Assembly (NCBI GenBank): GCA_003508835.1
Contig: PUFA01000003.1
Location: forward strand, 17,957,501-18,021,500
Length of the DNA: 64,000 bases
Origin: Eonycteris spelaea
Lineage: Eukaryota > Chordata > Mammalia > Chiroptera > Pteropodidae
Reading direction: 5' to 3'
A model generated the notes under the pieces. It was not told the origin of the DNA. It saw only the letters and a list, made by a program, of their open reading frames with translations, and searched no databases. The position numbers were made by a program, and so were the translations under genes. This document shows, one piece after another, positions 1 to 11,350 of the stretch. Positions within the stretch are counted from its first letter, which is position 1. Each line of letters begins with the position of its first letter.

Positions 1-1429
1 TGCTCATTCTGGGGCTGGCAGGGTGGTCTGTGCAGAAGGGGCTGAGTGAGCCAGGGGCAGGTGGCAGGGGCAAGAAATGTGGCATCAGTTCAGAGAAGCA
101 GTGTTGCCTTTCTATGGTCCCTCAGAGCCATCCAGGAGGGAGCTGGGCGCCCTGTCACCTTCCAGGGAGCAAAGTACACAGCTGGGACACCCTAGGAGTC
201 TGTGAGGTGCACCCCAGAGTCTGTGAGGGCAAGACCTTTCCAGATTGTCCTCTACCTCCCACAGTCCACGCCCTCCCCAGGTCCACATAAGGAGCTGGGT
301 GGGTGTCAGGAGAGGCCTCTCAGAGAAGGTGCCTGGACCTTTCCACTCAGATCAAAGCGGAAATGCCTGCCAGCTGAGAAGGCTTTGCAGCTGGATGAAT
401 GGGCATAATAATCAGGTCCCACACTCTCCTTCCTATCCTCACTCCTGACTCACTAGTGACTCACATGCTTTATCTGTGAAGCGCCAGAAGGTAACACGCC
501 CCCCAGAAAAACCTCAGAGGAAAAAGAAAGTGGGTTCTTTCCCCAAGTCTGCCTGTGGGGGTCTTTCGTTTGGGGCAACAGAAAAGATACTGCAGGTGGA
601 CCATCCTGAGGGAGGAGAGAAATGGGAGGCATTCCCCACGCTGGCCCCTCATGCTCTCCACTCCCAGAGGGGAGAGAAGGAGATTGGTAGAGCAAATGGC
701 AGCCACTGGAGCGGGTGGAGGATCCACAGGGGGCAGAGAGCTGGCCTCTTTGAGAACCCCAGGCCTGGGACCTGGGATGCCAGTGAGCAGATGGACCTCC
801 TGATTCTAAGGCTGTCCAAGGTTCTGTAGAGGCCTCTGACTAAGAAGCAGCTGGGGCATGACCCGGGGGAGTCCAGGTGCTGGCATTGCCAAGCCAGGGA
901 GGAGGGTCAGAGTCCAGAGAGAGAAACCAGACAAGCCCCTAACACAGCTCTGACCACCTGGATGTCCCAGCCTCTGCACCGAAGAGGAGCCTACCCCACC
1001 CTCCATCTCCACCTTACCCACCCCGACCCCGCCAGGCCAATCTCTAAACAACCCTGCTCCCTGGCCTGAGTTCCAGACCTTTACTGCCTGCCCAACCTCC
1101 CCTGGGGCCAGACCCACCTGAGTGGGCACCCCAGGCCATCCCATAATGTCAGGCCCCTTCCAGCTACTCTCTGTTAAATATTTGCTCAACATCGGTTTCA
1201 AGGAGGAACACACGCCAGCCTCCCAGCTTTCCTCTGGTGCTCAGGCCCAAAACCACAGGCCTCATGAGGTCTCACCTGGCTACGCACCTCCCTGACTGCT
1301 GTCTCTTCTGACACCTACAAGATTTATAGTCTATGCCACACGATTAAGAATTTTATACTGCCTTACCTATTTCTCATGTTAGTCTCTTTCAGTGTTCTGG
1401 AAGTTCCTTAAAGACATGTTTCATTGTTA

Positions 1430-1575
1430 ATAATTCTTTAGTAACATCCCCTCTGCCCTGGCACAAAGCTGAATGGGTGTTTAATGAATCTTTGTTGATT
1501 TGTATGCATCCATTCATTCAACAATTAGTGTCAGGTGCTGTGCTAGGTCTGGGGATTCAGAGATGCATGAAACAT
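1430..1575 (+). mobile_element. L2-like 3' ends
   Basis: GTTTAATGAATCTTTGTTGA and CAGGTGCTGTGCTAGGTCTG, GGGATTCAGAGATG fit two abutting L2 3' segments. Confidence 0.6.
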
Positions 1576-1579
1576 CTCT

Positions 1580-1715
1580 TACAAGGGTCTTAAAAACTGT
1601 GTGACCTTAAACAAGTCACTCACCCTGAGTATTAAATGAGGATGGTTGCACTTGTTTAACAGGGCTATTGTGAGGGTTATCTGCTTAGGTTAGGGCCTGG
1701 TTCATAAATGAATGT
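1580..1715 (+). mobile_element. MIR fragment
   Basis: GTGTGACCTTAAACAAGTCA, TTAAATGAGGATGGTTGC and GGCTATTGTGAGGGTTAT form a MIR core and tail. Confidence 0.7.
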
Positions 1716-2774
1716 TGATGAGTATTAATAATATTACTGCATAATGAATCCATCACCTGTATGTGTATATTGTGTGTGTGTTGGGGGGGAGTTCCCCTAC
1801 ACATAGGATTAAGAGCTAAATTTGAGAACTAGGTGAGAAGTTATTAGATGAGAAGTGAATGGGCCTGGTTAACTCAAAGAAGAGTCGCGAGATCCACTAA
1901 GAGGTAAAAATGTCCAAAAAGTACAAATGTCAAAAAGAAAAGAACTAGAGAGAGAGCAGTGGGCAAGGGAGCAGCATGAGAAGGCAGCACAGTGTCCCTG
2001 AGGGACATTTGGGGAAGGGACAGGAAGCTGATGTCCACCACCCAGTGCAGGCTGAGCACACAGCAGACCAGGGCCAGGACCAGAGTGAGGCAAACAAGGG
2101 TGGCCCAACACGCAGGATCCAGCAAGGGCAGGGCCAGCACCTGAGAGGACGCCTTCTTAAATTTTGTCCTCTGGGTGCCTTGCTTGCCTCACCCCAGTCC
2201 CAGCCCCGCAGTGGTACTCAGTAAAACTTGCTCTGACCAGCAAAACTGTAGTCGTTCTCCCAGCAGAGAACACGCCCCAGGCACCAGTCAGCTCAGCTCC
2301 TCTCTAGGGCACCCTGCGGCTCCACCCTGTCCCCACTAGGCATCCCCCCAGACTCACCCCCTGCATAGGTCCTCCAGTCCCATGGTCCCCATCTCCTGGG
2401 TCTGTGCCTGTTTCTCAGGGCCCTTGATCAGAAGGCTTTGTCCCTGGGTGGGGACGGAGTTCACTCAGTGATGAGACTACTTCGAATATACAATTCGGAT
2501 ACAGCGCAAAGTCAGGCTGTACTTTTCCTTGACTCAGCCAGTTTCTTATCCTCAAGTCTCAAGCCTGCACCAGCCACATGTAGGCAGCCCAGATCTGCAC
2601 CCTGGAGGTACAGGAGGGAGGAAGGCTGAGGGGAAGACAGCATATAGGAAAGTCCTCTCTACGCGTGGCAGAACAAAACAGGCCCAGCCTCAGCGCCTGT
2701 CTGCTGTGCAGTCACACACGCAAAGCAGCAGGACAGCACTGGGCAGAGTGTGCCGAGTACAAACCGCGCAGGAT

Positions 2775-2864
2775 GTCTACAACAATACACCCTGAACGCG
2801 CCCAATCTCGTCGGATCTCGGAAGCTAAGCAGGGTCGGGCCTGGTTAGTACTTGGATGGGAGAC
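2775..2864 (+). pseudogene. 5S rRNA-derived retrocopy, 3'-truncated
   Basis: Starting at GTCTAC, about 90 bases follow 5S rRNA positions 1 to about 90, ending at TTGGATGGGAGAC; the last 30 bases of 5S are missing. The internal Pol III promoter (A-box AAGCTAAGCAGGGT, intermediate element, C-box TTAGTACTTGGATGGG) is intact. The first helix strand is damaged (ACAACAATACA for ACGGCCATACC). It lies in ST8SIA5 intron 1, opposite to the gene. It could be a 5S pseudogene or the 5S head of a 5S-derived SINE; no A-tail is seen. Confidence 0.85.
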
Positions 2865-3179
2865 AAAGAGCACAGGCGCTATGAATTCAGAGCAGGGGGA
2901 GAACACTGTGGGCTGAAAACGGAAGGAGAAGCAGGACTTGCACTGGCAGAGAGACAGCTGGGGAGCACAGCAACGGGGACACAGTGGGTAAAGGCACAGT
3001 GTTGGAACACACATGATGTGTAAAAGACCCCTGGCTGACAGGAGCCAGGCTCCTTAGGACTGGGGCTTCAGGCACAGACTGACCCTTAGGAGCTGAGACT
3101 TTCGTTTGGGGAGGGCGTAGGAGGTGGACACATTCAAAGACTTCCCCTTCTGGCAAAAAGGCAGACTGAAATTCTCTGT

Positions 3180-3580
3180 GGCATGTGCTCCTTCAAACAC
3201 GAAGGATTTCTCCCTCACTTCTGGGGGTGCCTGAGAGCTGGCAGCCCCCAGCTCTCAGTATCCTCCAGGGATTGCCTCATATGAGGAAAGTCAGCTTGGC
3301 CAATATTATACCCTCTTCCAGAAGCAGCCCACATGCAACGACTGAAAATTCAGTATAGACGTATGAAGGCCTGGCCTCCTCACCTCTGAGGCAACTCTCC
3401 AGGGCTCCCCATGGGGATGGCTAAGGCCTTCTCTAGGACTGCGCTGCAGCTCCGTTTCTCCTTCTGCTCAGTCTTACTTCTTCTCTCTTCTTCAGGTGTT
3501 GATCCCAAGAATACATCTTAATAAACACGCTACGCTCCAATCTCTGGCTCAGAGTCTGCTCTCCAGGGAACCCACTCTGC
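3180..3580 (+). repeat. Ancient repeat 3' end, family uncertain
   Basis: CAGGTGTTGATCCCAAGAAT, CTTAATAAACACGC and TCTGGCTCAGAGTCTGCTCT look like the end of a common LTR or LINE family with an AATAAA signal. It abuts a (CA)n run at 3586-3604. Confidence 0.45.
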
Positions 3581-3959
3581 AACATCACACACACACACAC
3601 ACACTCTCTCTAAAATAATCATTAAAATATGTATAAAATGCCCTCTTAATTGGATGAATAATCTGGCAAAGAAAGAAGTAGTAAATGAGTTTTAAAGCCA
3701 GCAGCTGCCCTAGGGGCATCTGCCAATCCCCATAACTCATGCCTCCCTAGTAATAGCCATTATATTATTATAACAAGCAAATACTAACCAAACAGAAGCT
3801 GCCTGGCTATATTATATTAGACGAAATAGACTTTAAGGCTCAAAGTATACTAGAAATAATGAAAGTCACTGCATTATAATAAAAGATTTAGCTCACTAGG
3901 AAGAAGACATGTCTAAACTAATGTGCATCTTGTAACATCACTTCAATACACATAAGGTA

Positions 3960-4360
3960 AAAGTTGATAAGGAGTAATTGATAAGTCCACTATCATGGAG
4001 GAAGATTTCATCAAACATCTTTTAGAAACTGAATAATCAAGCAGAACAGGAAAAAAATCAATAAGGTTACAGAAGGTTGAAAAATACAAAATGATTTGAG
4101 TGAACCGATGTGTTCGAATAATGCACCTAATAATGAGAGAATCACATTTTTTTCAAGCACACCCAAAATACTTAGAAAAATCAACCACATACTAGACTAC
4201 AAAGAAAATCTCTACAAATTTCAAGGAATCAGCACCATAAATTCCATATTCTACTACCACAATGCAGTTGAGTTAAAAATGCAAAAAGATAACTAAAAAA
4301 GGAAGTATTTTGAAATTTTAAAACACTTCTAAATTTACAAGTGAAAAAATAAATTATGAT
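3960..4360 (+). mobile_element. L1 ORF2 fragment
   Basis: TTTTTCAAGCACACCCAAAA, CCACATACTAGACTACAAAG and ACCACAATGCAGTTGAGTTA match the L1 endonuclease/RT junction region. The reading frame is broken. Confidence 0.7.
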
Positions 4361-4394
4361 AGAAATTAGAAAATACTTGCAATTCAAAATAATG

Positions 4395-4570
4395 AAAATG
4401 CTTCTGGTAGTTACTAGCTGTATGACCTTGAACAAATTACTTAACCTCACTGCCTCAGTTTCCTCACCTATAAAAGGAGAACAGTAATAGTACCTATTAC
4501 TTGTTGTTAGAGTTCAGTATGGTAATATACAAAGCATTTGGACTAGGACCCGGAGCACAGTAATGCAATA
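4395..4570 (+). mobile_element. MIR SINE
   Basis: GCTGTATGACCTTGAACAAA, CCTCAGTTTCCTCACCTATA and ACCCGGAGCACAGTAA form a near-complete MIR. Confidence 0.88.
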
Positions 4571-4869
4571 CAGTTCTGAGCTGTTATCATGATCATCATC
4601 ATCATCGTCATCACCATCCTAAATCTTAAAGGGTTTAAATAGAGAGGTATTTAGAGGAAATTTTATAACCTTAAAAGTTTACATCAGAAAATAACAAAGA
4701 CTGGAAATTAAAGAAAGAAGCATCTAACTAACGAAGTTAGAAAAGGAACCTGGCTCAGGGTTTGGGTGGCCTCCATGAAGAACTAAGCAATGGTCAGGCC
4801 AGGTGCCCTGGTGTGGGTAGGGGCAGACATGGGAGAGGTGAGGAGAGGTGGTGCCGCATCTGTGCACCT

Positions 4870-5150
4870 TTGCTGCTGCCTTCTTCAGTTCTGGATGTGC
4901 ACTTCCCCTCCACCTATCCAAATTTCATCCTTCCTTCAAAGCCCACTCAGGTTCCACCTCCTCCAGGAAGTCTTCCCTAGTGCTTCAGCCCAGCGGCGCC
5001 TCCCTCCTCAGACATTTTAACACTCGCTTTGTAACTATCTCATTTGCGGCCGCTTTGTTTCCCCAAACGGGACTTCAAGTCCCCTGAATACCAGAACCGC
5101 GTCATCTTCTTTACTGACCACACTGCACCCTTCCAGGATGGGGTATGTGC
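4870..5150 (+). mobile_element. L2 3' end in ST8SIA5 intron 1
   Basis: TTCCACCTCCTCCAGGAAGT followed by CTTCCCTAG, and CTGAATACCAGAACCGCGTC, match the L2 3' end. Confidence 0.7.
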
Positions 5151-6879
5151 ACGTTTTGCTGGTTTGACTGGATTGACCAAGTCCCTGGGGTGAGGCCTTC
5201 GGGGGTGGCATCTGAGCCTTAGGGGCCCAGGGTCTCTGCAGGAGGAAGTATGGGAAGCAACTGGTATTCTTGCTGCTGAACTCCGGGCAGCTAGCCCATC
5301 CACCTAGGGCCAGGGAGGGCTTGCCAGAGCAAGCCGTGAGTAGTCGAGCTGGCATTTGCCATGGGCACTGATATTCCCTCACTGTCCACAAGCCGGCAGG
5401 GGTCCCGGCAGCCCCTGAAGCTCTCGGCAGGTGCCAGCAGAGGGCAGAACCCCAGAGCCACTGCACTGAGGAACAAGTACAGCAGGCAGATGCCAGCCAG
5501 GCTGCAGCAGGCCATTTGGGACCCAGCCGTCTTTGCATAGGGACACCTGGGGGAGGAATGGCAGCAGTAACCGAAAGAAGAGGCAGGTCCAATGGGCTCC
5601 AACAAGCCAGGAGACTGAAAATGTCCTTTAAAGCCACCAACACCAAGCAGAGCTCACCATCAGCTGTCTTTGACCAGCGAAGAATGCTCTATGCGATGGT
5701 CAGGAGCAGAGGCTGCGTGGAAGCAAAATGTCCTGGACAAGGGGCCTCATACTCCTGGCTCTGGGACATGGAGGGGGAAATGGCCTAACTGGCATTCCTA
5801 CTACGGTGCCAGACCCAGCAGCAACCCTCACTCTCCCACCCCCTGTTGCCTTCTTCACTTCCGCCCAGACTGGGGGGGCACAAATGCCTGACGTGGAACC
5901 CAAAAGATGAAAAGAAAACAACTGTTTTTATTATTATTTGGAAGTTTAGAGAAGAGACGGTTTTATACAGCTAGAGAGGCATTTGTTTTTTATCAGCCTG
6001 GAGGGAGAAGCCGAGAGCGTAGGGAGACACTGGCAGCAAAGAAAAACCTATAGCAGAAAGGAGAGGTGGGTTCTTTCCAAAAGAGGCTGTGATATGGCGG
6101 ATCTATCCTAGGACAGCGCTCTGCCCAGGCCCTGAATCCAGGCAGAGTAACCAAGGCTTTCCCCCTCAGCCAGCTGAGAGGGCAGGAAAGGAGGGCTGGT
6201 ACCTAGGGCATCTTCCGCACACACAGGGACTGAGCCTGGGCCTGAGTTTCCAAGTGACACCTCCTATTGCTCTTTCTCTTAATGGAGCTGGCCAGTGGAT
6301 GCGGTGGCGTGAGTGGGAACAGAGCCCCACGAGGCGAGGGTTAACTTCTGCTGCAGCTCCGGCCTTCTATGTAAGGATAAGAAAGACCCTTCAGAAGGCA
6401 TCAAGTTGTGAGTCTCACAGATCCAGAGTTTACTGATTTATAAGTTCATTACCCCTGTCACATCGCCCTGGCGCACTGTCACCCCCACTTAATCTGAGGC
6501 TCCGGGGGGAGGGGAGAAACATATGCTTTTACTCCCAAGAACTCCCACAAAAGCTCAGGACTGGCGAAGTAATCTAATCAAATCTAGAGCTCCGTGGCCA
6601 TTTGGCTGACGAACGGCCGCGGTGCTCTAGGTTTGGGGGACACCGATCTAACCCCCGCTCTCACTTGGGGCGTTCAAGTGGATTTACTGTCAGCTTGGCC
6701 ACTGGGGATTCTAACCTGTCCCCATTTTTCACAGCAGAACAAAGTCGTCGGCCCCTCCAGCCTGTGCTGGGCAGACTCTCTTCTTGCTGGGAGGGGAGAT
6801 GCGCTTTGGAGCGCCGCTGAAACCCAAACGTAACGCTGCGGTGCTCGTGGCTAAGTGCAGACCCCACGGCCACTCAACC

Positions 6880-7990
6880 CAGGACGCCCGGGTAGGGAGG
6901 ACGCTGCGGACGCCACCGGGGGCTCGCGCGCGCGCTCCGCGCACCCCTGCCCGCACTCGTACTTTCTCACCTCTTGAGGTAGTTCCTGCCATACAAGATC
7001 TGTTGCAGCAAGGTCACCAAAGCGAAGGCGCAGATGAAGATGAAGAGCAAAGTTCGGTTCCCCAACAAATCCCGGTTCGCCGAGGGATCCGCGTAGCGCA
7101 TCCTGGCGGCCGCTCGTGCGCCGCGGGGCGCAGCGGGCGCCGGGCGCCTGGGGGTCCCCGCAATCACGCGCGGGGCTCCGGGGCCCCGGGGGGCGCACAA
7201 TGTACCAGGTGCCTCTTGGCGTGATCAGATGGATGGGGACTTCTCGGGGCAAAGTTTCCGATGGCGCGGCCAGCGCAGCGGGGCATCCGAGCGTCGCCGG
7301 CGCCGGGGCGAAGCGCAGGACAGGGCTGGCGGCAGGGAGCTCGGCCGCGGCTGCGGGTCTTACCTCCTCGATGGCTTTACCCCCAGGCGCCAGCGCCCGG
7401 CACCCGCCGATTTCCCTGCGGAGAAGCAACGGCCAGGTGCCCCAAACCCCGGGCAGCCGCTCCCGCCGAGGTGGCGGCCAATGGGGAGCAGGGCCGGGGC
7501 CGCCTTCCGCCCGTGCGCCCAAGAGCGCCGCGCACCGCCCCTTCCGGTGGCACTTGGGATCGTGGTTGCCCAGCGCAGTGCTCTGCCCCAGCGGACCACG
7601 TCCGATCCCCCGGCCCGCAGCGAGGGAGCGCGGAGGTTGGCCTTCAGTTCTGCATCTGGGAGGTGGGAGACAAAACACCAGGACAGTCTGGCTAATGACA
7701 GGCGGGTGTGGAGAGGAGGAGGATGGAGCGCAGAACGCCGAGTTTGAAGCGTGGAATTTAAAAAGAGGGCAGGAAAGGCAAGCCGCTGCTGCGGAGCAGT
7801 GCTTGCTGGAAGGGAACATTTGCATGCGGTGCGCAGGGCACTGAGTCACCGCGGTGGCAGCGTCCGCGCGCTCTCCGAGAGATTCCTCCGGAGAATGCTG
7901 GGCAAGGTCAGGCGGGCAGCCCTTCAAGGACGGCGCGAGCGCGGCTCCTGCATGCTGATGGCCCCCGGCGCCCAACTCTTGCGGGGAGGA
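6880..7990 (-). promoter_or_regulatory. ST8SIA5: CpG-island promoter and 5' UTR region of ST8SIA5
   Basis: This stretch is very GC-rich and dense in CpG, unlike the DNA on either side, and it encloses the ST8SIA5 start codon. GC-box-like CCGCCC motifs lie near 7508 and 7535. No clear TATA box sits at a useful distance. The 5' UTR must lie between 7102 and an unseen transcription start within the island. The high GC keeps several long overlapping reading frames open on both strands; these are composition artefacts. CpG islands of this kind often fire in both directions, so a divergent noncoding transcript to the right is possible. Confidence 0.8.
6971..7101 (-). CDS. ST8SIA5: ST8SIA5 coding exon 1: cytoplasmic tail and signal-anchor of alpha-2,8-sialyltransferase
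   Basis: This is the first coding exon of ST8 alpha-N-acetyl-neuraminide alpha-2,8-sialyltransferase 5, a type II Golgi membrane enzyme that adds alpha-2,8-linked sialic acid to gangliosides. The exon gives 43 codons plus two bases. It starts MRYADPSANRDLLG, a short basic cytoplasmic tail, followed by a hydrophobic signal-anchor at about residues 17-37 (LLFIFICAFALVTLLQ). It ends ..GRNYLK plus AG of a split Arg codon. The ATG at 7101 has a strong Kozak context (GCCGCCAGG before it, A at -3). The 5' splice site is AAGAG|GTGAGAAAG at 6970. The luminal stem and sialylmotifs are in later exons beyond the left edge. I identify the gene from the N-terminal sequence as I remember it from human, where I recall SR and YIK in place of NR and YLK here. 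Confidence 0.93.
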
Positions 7991-9330
7991 AATTCAGGGG
8001 CTCTCGGCCCCTCCCTTAGGCCGCCACTCCTCCCCAGCTGCAGCTCCCGGGTGTATGTCAAAGACCTTGTTGTCACCGAGACACTAAGACCTTGTCTCAT
8101 CCTTGGAAGCACTCGTAAATCTTAGGTCAGGCAGCTGGCTGCCTTCGGGTACCACAGTCCCCGAAAGGTTTAGTAAGTCACGAAGTCTAGAAAGGTTTGT
8201 GCTTCGAGAGTGCACACGGGGGAAAATAAATACCGAAGTGCAATGCCAAATTCGTGCCCCTTCAGGAATCCTAACCCCTGAACGCGCTCCCCTTCCTCAC
8301 CCCTCCCCGCACCCCGCCCGCACACCAAGCCACCCAGCGACAGCTCTGTTATTCTGACACTGCAGTCTCCGGAGCCTGGGGAGTCACGTGCCAATGGCAT
8401 TCACTACTGAACCCTCGCTGGATGATTCTAGGATGCCCCTGCCCAAGGCCCTCTGGCCACTGGGGGGGGGGGTTCTAGTGTCAGGGCAGAGATGCAACTC
8501 AGAACTTGGAGGCAACTCGAAAAAAAAAAAATTGATGGGGAAGTGCCCAGAATCAAATATCCTAGCCTTGACATTTAATAGTTTCCTCTTTGAACTGGAA
8601 AGACCAAAAACTGCATAGTTAAATCTCATGATTTGGGTTCCACCAATAACTTGGAGTTCTGTGAATGCACAAGTTATTGGTGGAAATAGAACCTGTATCT
8701 CGTATAAAGAGTTCATGTGTCAAATAAATGTTACTCCAAGGCCACAGATAGGCTTTTTAACCAATTAAAGAAATAACAGAGAAATATTTAGTGGTCCATT
8801 ATTATAATAAACCTGATATTTCTTTAGTATCTTACATATCAAAAAGTACTTGCTCTTGCAACATTAATGAATTAGCACCTCCTAGCCTCTGGCTAACCCA
8901 TTTTACGATGAAAAGGATCAAGCTCTACTTGCCCAAAGTAACTCACCTAAGGAGAGGTCTTTGGAGAAGTCTTTGGAGTCTTGGGGCTCTTTATCTCATG
9001 CATACAGGTAGGGTGGGCTTCATTGGAGTGTGACCAGTGCCTACTCCCCACCCCCGCCCTCGGCTTATGTTCACTCTTGCTGTCTTCCAGTTCATAATTT
9101 TTGAGCAAGGAGGTCCTGTATTTCAATTTGCACTGGGCCACACAGACTACATGGTAGGTCCCCCACACAGGTCCAAGTTGACAGAGTTCCAATGTTTCAT
9201 CACGTTGGCCCTCGCCTGCAGAGCTCATGAGGTACCATCATCATTACTCCAGGCAAATGCTCTTGTTGCTTTTCTTTTCCTCCACACCAGGTACCCACTC
9301 TGATAGTTGTCTTTGGATACATACTTCCTT
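7991..9330. other. Intergenic, upstream of ST8SIA5
   Basis: GC falls off from the CpG island. There are a G10 run at 8462-8472, an A-run at 8520-8530 and a perfect hairpin at 8638-8685. No gene or clear repeat. Confidence 0.6.
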
Positions 9331-10500
9331 TTAAAAAATCTATTTTATAGTAATAAATCCAAATTATTCTTTAAACACAGCCATATAACCAATACACAGA
9401 TCAAGAAACAAAAACATTATCAGCCCCCAGAATCCCAATTTGTGCCTTTCCAGCTCCTACATTCTCAAGAGTAACCACTATTTGAATTCTAACACCAAAG
9501 ATCAGTGCTTCCTGTTCTTGTATTTTATACAAACAGAATCGACATTAATATTCTTTTGTGTCTAACTCCTTTGCTCACCATCGGCTGCGAGATTCATCCA
9601 CGTTGTTGGGCATGGTAGGCAGGGTTCTAAGATGACCCCAAGGTTCCGTTATCGTCTTTTGTACACACACCTTTCCCCATTATTCGATCAAACATGAATC
9701 TAGGTGCTGCTGCAGAGGGGTTTTGCAGATGTAATTAAGGCCCAAATCAATTGGCTTTAAGATAGGGAGATTGTTCTCAATGGAGCTGATCACATGAGCC
9801 CTTTAACGGGACTGGGAAGATTTCTGAAGCATAAGAGAGGCTGACATGAGGGAAGGTCTTCATTGTTGGCTTCGAAGACAGAGGGGTCCTCATGGCAAGA
9901 AATGCAGACAGCCTTAGGAGCTGAGATTGGCCCCTGGCTGACAACCAGCCAGGCTATGACAGCCAAAACTCCAGGCACGCAAAAGACCCTGAATTCTGCC
10001 AACAATCTGAATGCACTTGGAAGAGGATCCTGATCACCAGCCACCTACACCTTAACTTCAGCCTGTGAGCCCCTCAGCTGAGAACCCACCTACCCCGTGC
10101 CCAGATTTAAGACCGACACAACTGCGAGCCTGTAAGTGCGTGTCATTTTCAGCCCTCAATTTCTGGTAGTTTGTTTCATGGTGATTAAAAACTAATGCTT
10201 GTGTGTTATAGTTTAGATAGTTTATAGATACAGCTGGAGTTTGTTTAATCTTTCTGCCATATAGTATGCTACCGTTGCATGTAACTTATTTATCCATTCA
10301 GCTGTTGATGGTGACCTGGGTAGTTGCTGCCATGAACCTTTCATGTCCTTCGGTGCATACAGGCATGCATATCTGGTATATATTGGGTATCAGTAATTAG
10401 GTGTGAAATTGCTGGGCCGCAGAGTGTACCCATGTTCAGTTTTAGTGACTACTGCCAGTTTCCCCCCAAATTATTTTTTTTATAGGTATTTTATGCAGAC
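9330..10500 (-). mobile_element. Antisense L1 3' region, interrupted
   Basis: Plus-strand text GATTCATCCACGTTGTTG (near 9590-9607) and, after the LTR, TTATCCATTCAGCTGTTGAT and GTGAAATTGCTGGGCCGC are the antisense of L1 ORF2 tail and 3' UTR. The LTR at about 9625-10195 separates the halves. Confidence 0.65.
9625..10195 (+). mobile_element. Ancient LTR (ERVL/MaLR type) inside an antisense L1
   Basis: GTTCTAAGATGACCCCAAGG, GCAGATGTAATTAAGGCCC, GAATTCTGCCAACAATCTGA and AAAACTAATGCTTG near the end match the layout of a common mammalian LTR. L1 sequence resumes directly after it. Confidence 0.65.
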
Positions 10501-11350
10501 TTGTCATGACCTAATAAGAACTGGTCTCCACCCTCGCTGACACTAACAGCAACTGGCTAATCTAATAGCAAAAGCCCACACACCCAAGAGCCAAAAGAGT
10601 CAAGGGGAAACAACAGCTGTAAACCCGTTAAACCCGGGTACTGACTCTCCTAATGGCCAGGTCATTTGCACGACTTAGCGACGGAGACCGATGCTGACAT
10701 TAGCTGCAGTTGGAACCTTGTGGCAGTTTCTGTGTGGGGAGATCCGGATTACTGCGACTCGGCAGGTGATCAGCGCTGTCCAGGGCACCTCTGCTGACAC
10801 TGCTCTTCGAATCCTGATGGTATTTTAAATCTGACTGTCTCCGCAGCAAGTCCCAGAAGCACGCAGACACGGGCATCTGTGCCGGAGTCAGACACAGAAG
10901 ATCTTGAAGCATGGAGGTCCGCAGTCCCTGCTGTCGCTATGAATATGGATCCGGGTTCCATTTTAAGCCGAATGTGTATTGCAGAATTGCAGAACACTCA
11001 GAAAGCCTTGCCAACAAAAGAGTAAACACGTGGATAACCGATCGTGATGCCGGCGTCAGCGAGCACCGTTTTTACATCCTAATTGCCAGGAGTGGGGACA
11101 GCTGCGTCATTGTTTCGAACACACGCTCGCACGCAATTAAGCCAAGAACAAATGTCAACACTGGCACCATCTCCTAAATTACCGATCACTGACGGCACTG
11201 CTCATGCTGTGAGCATCGTCTCCAGTATAAAATGGAAAGGTTCCTTTTTTAACAAAGGCCTTAGAGGTTCCCAAGAAAGCCGCGTTTTGTATCAGGTAGC
11301 AGAACTGCAACCTGCCAGATTATGTAAGTGACATTCCGCCTGTGTGTTCA
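10500..11350. promoter_or_regulatory. Repeat-free candidate enhancer region
   Basis: This stretch follows an old L1 and shows no repeat signature. It has higher CpG content than its surroundings and a dense mix of homeodomain-like cores and bHLH-like motifs (CTAATCTAATAG, ACAGCTGTA, GCAATTAAG, TGACATTAGCTG), plus the octamer-like CATTTGCACG near 10665. It sits about 3.5 kb upstream of the ST8SIA5 promoter. It codes for nothing that I recognise. The regulatory role is inferred. Confidence 0.35.

Larger units (their letters stand above)
1..6970 (-). other. ST8SIA5: ST8SIA5 intron 1 (partial)
   Basis: The 5' splice site GTGAGAAAGT at 6970-6961 opens a first intron that runs off the left edge. 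I found no further ST8SIA5 exon here. The intron holds L2 and MIR pieces near 1.4-1.7 kb, a truncated 5S rRNA copy at 2775-2864, an L1 ORF2 fragment near 3.96-4.36 kb, a MIR at 4.39-4.57 kb and an L2 3' end at 4.87-5.15 kb. The stretches 1-1430, 1730-2770 and 5160-6880 show no gene or repeat that I recognise. Alternative ST8SIA5 isoforms with extra stem exons are known, but I could not point to such an exon here. Confidence 0.75.

Noticed and set aside
2775..2864. Functional 5S rRNA gene
   Set aside because: The 3' 30 bases are missing and helix I cannot form.
5035..5646. 203-codon open frame on the minus strand in ST8SIA5 intron 1
   Set aside because: No recognisable domain, no good splice context, and part of it overlaps an L2 3' end.
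6851..7975. 374-codon open frame on the minus strand across the CpG island
   Set aside because: It is out of frame with the ST8SIA5 exon, is biased to Ala/Pro/Arg/Gly, and comes from GC-rich DNA that lacks stop codons. The same holds for 7116-7844 and 7229-7747 on the plus strand.
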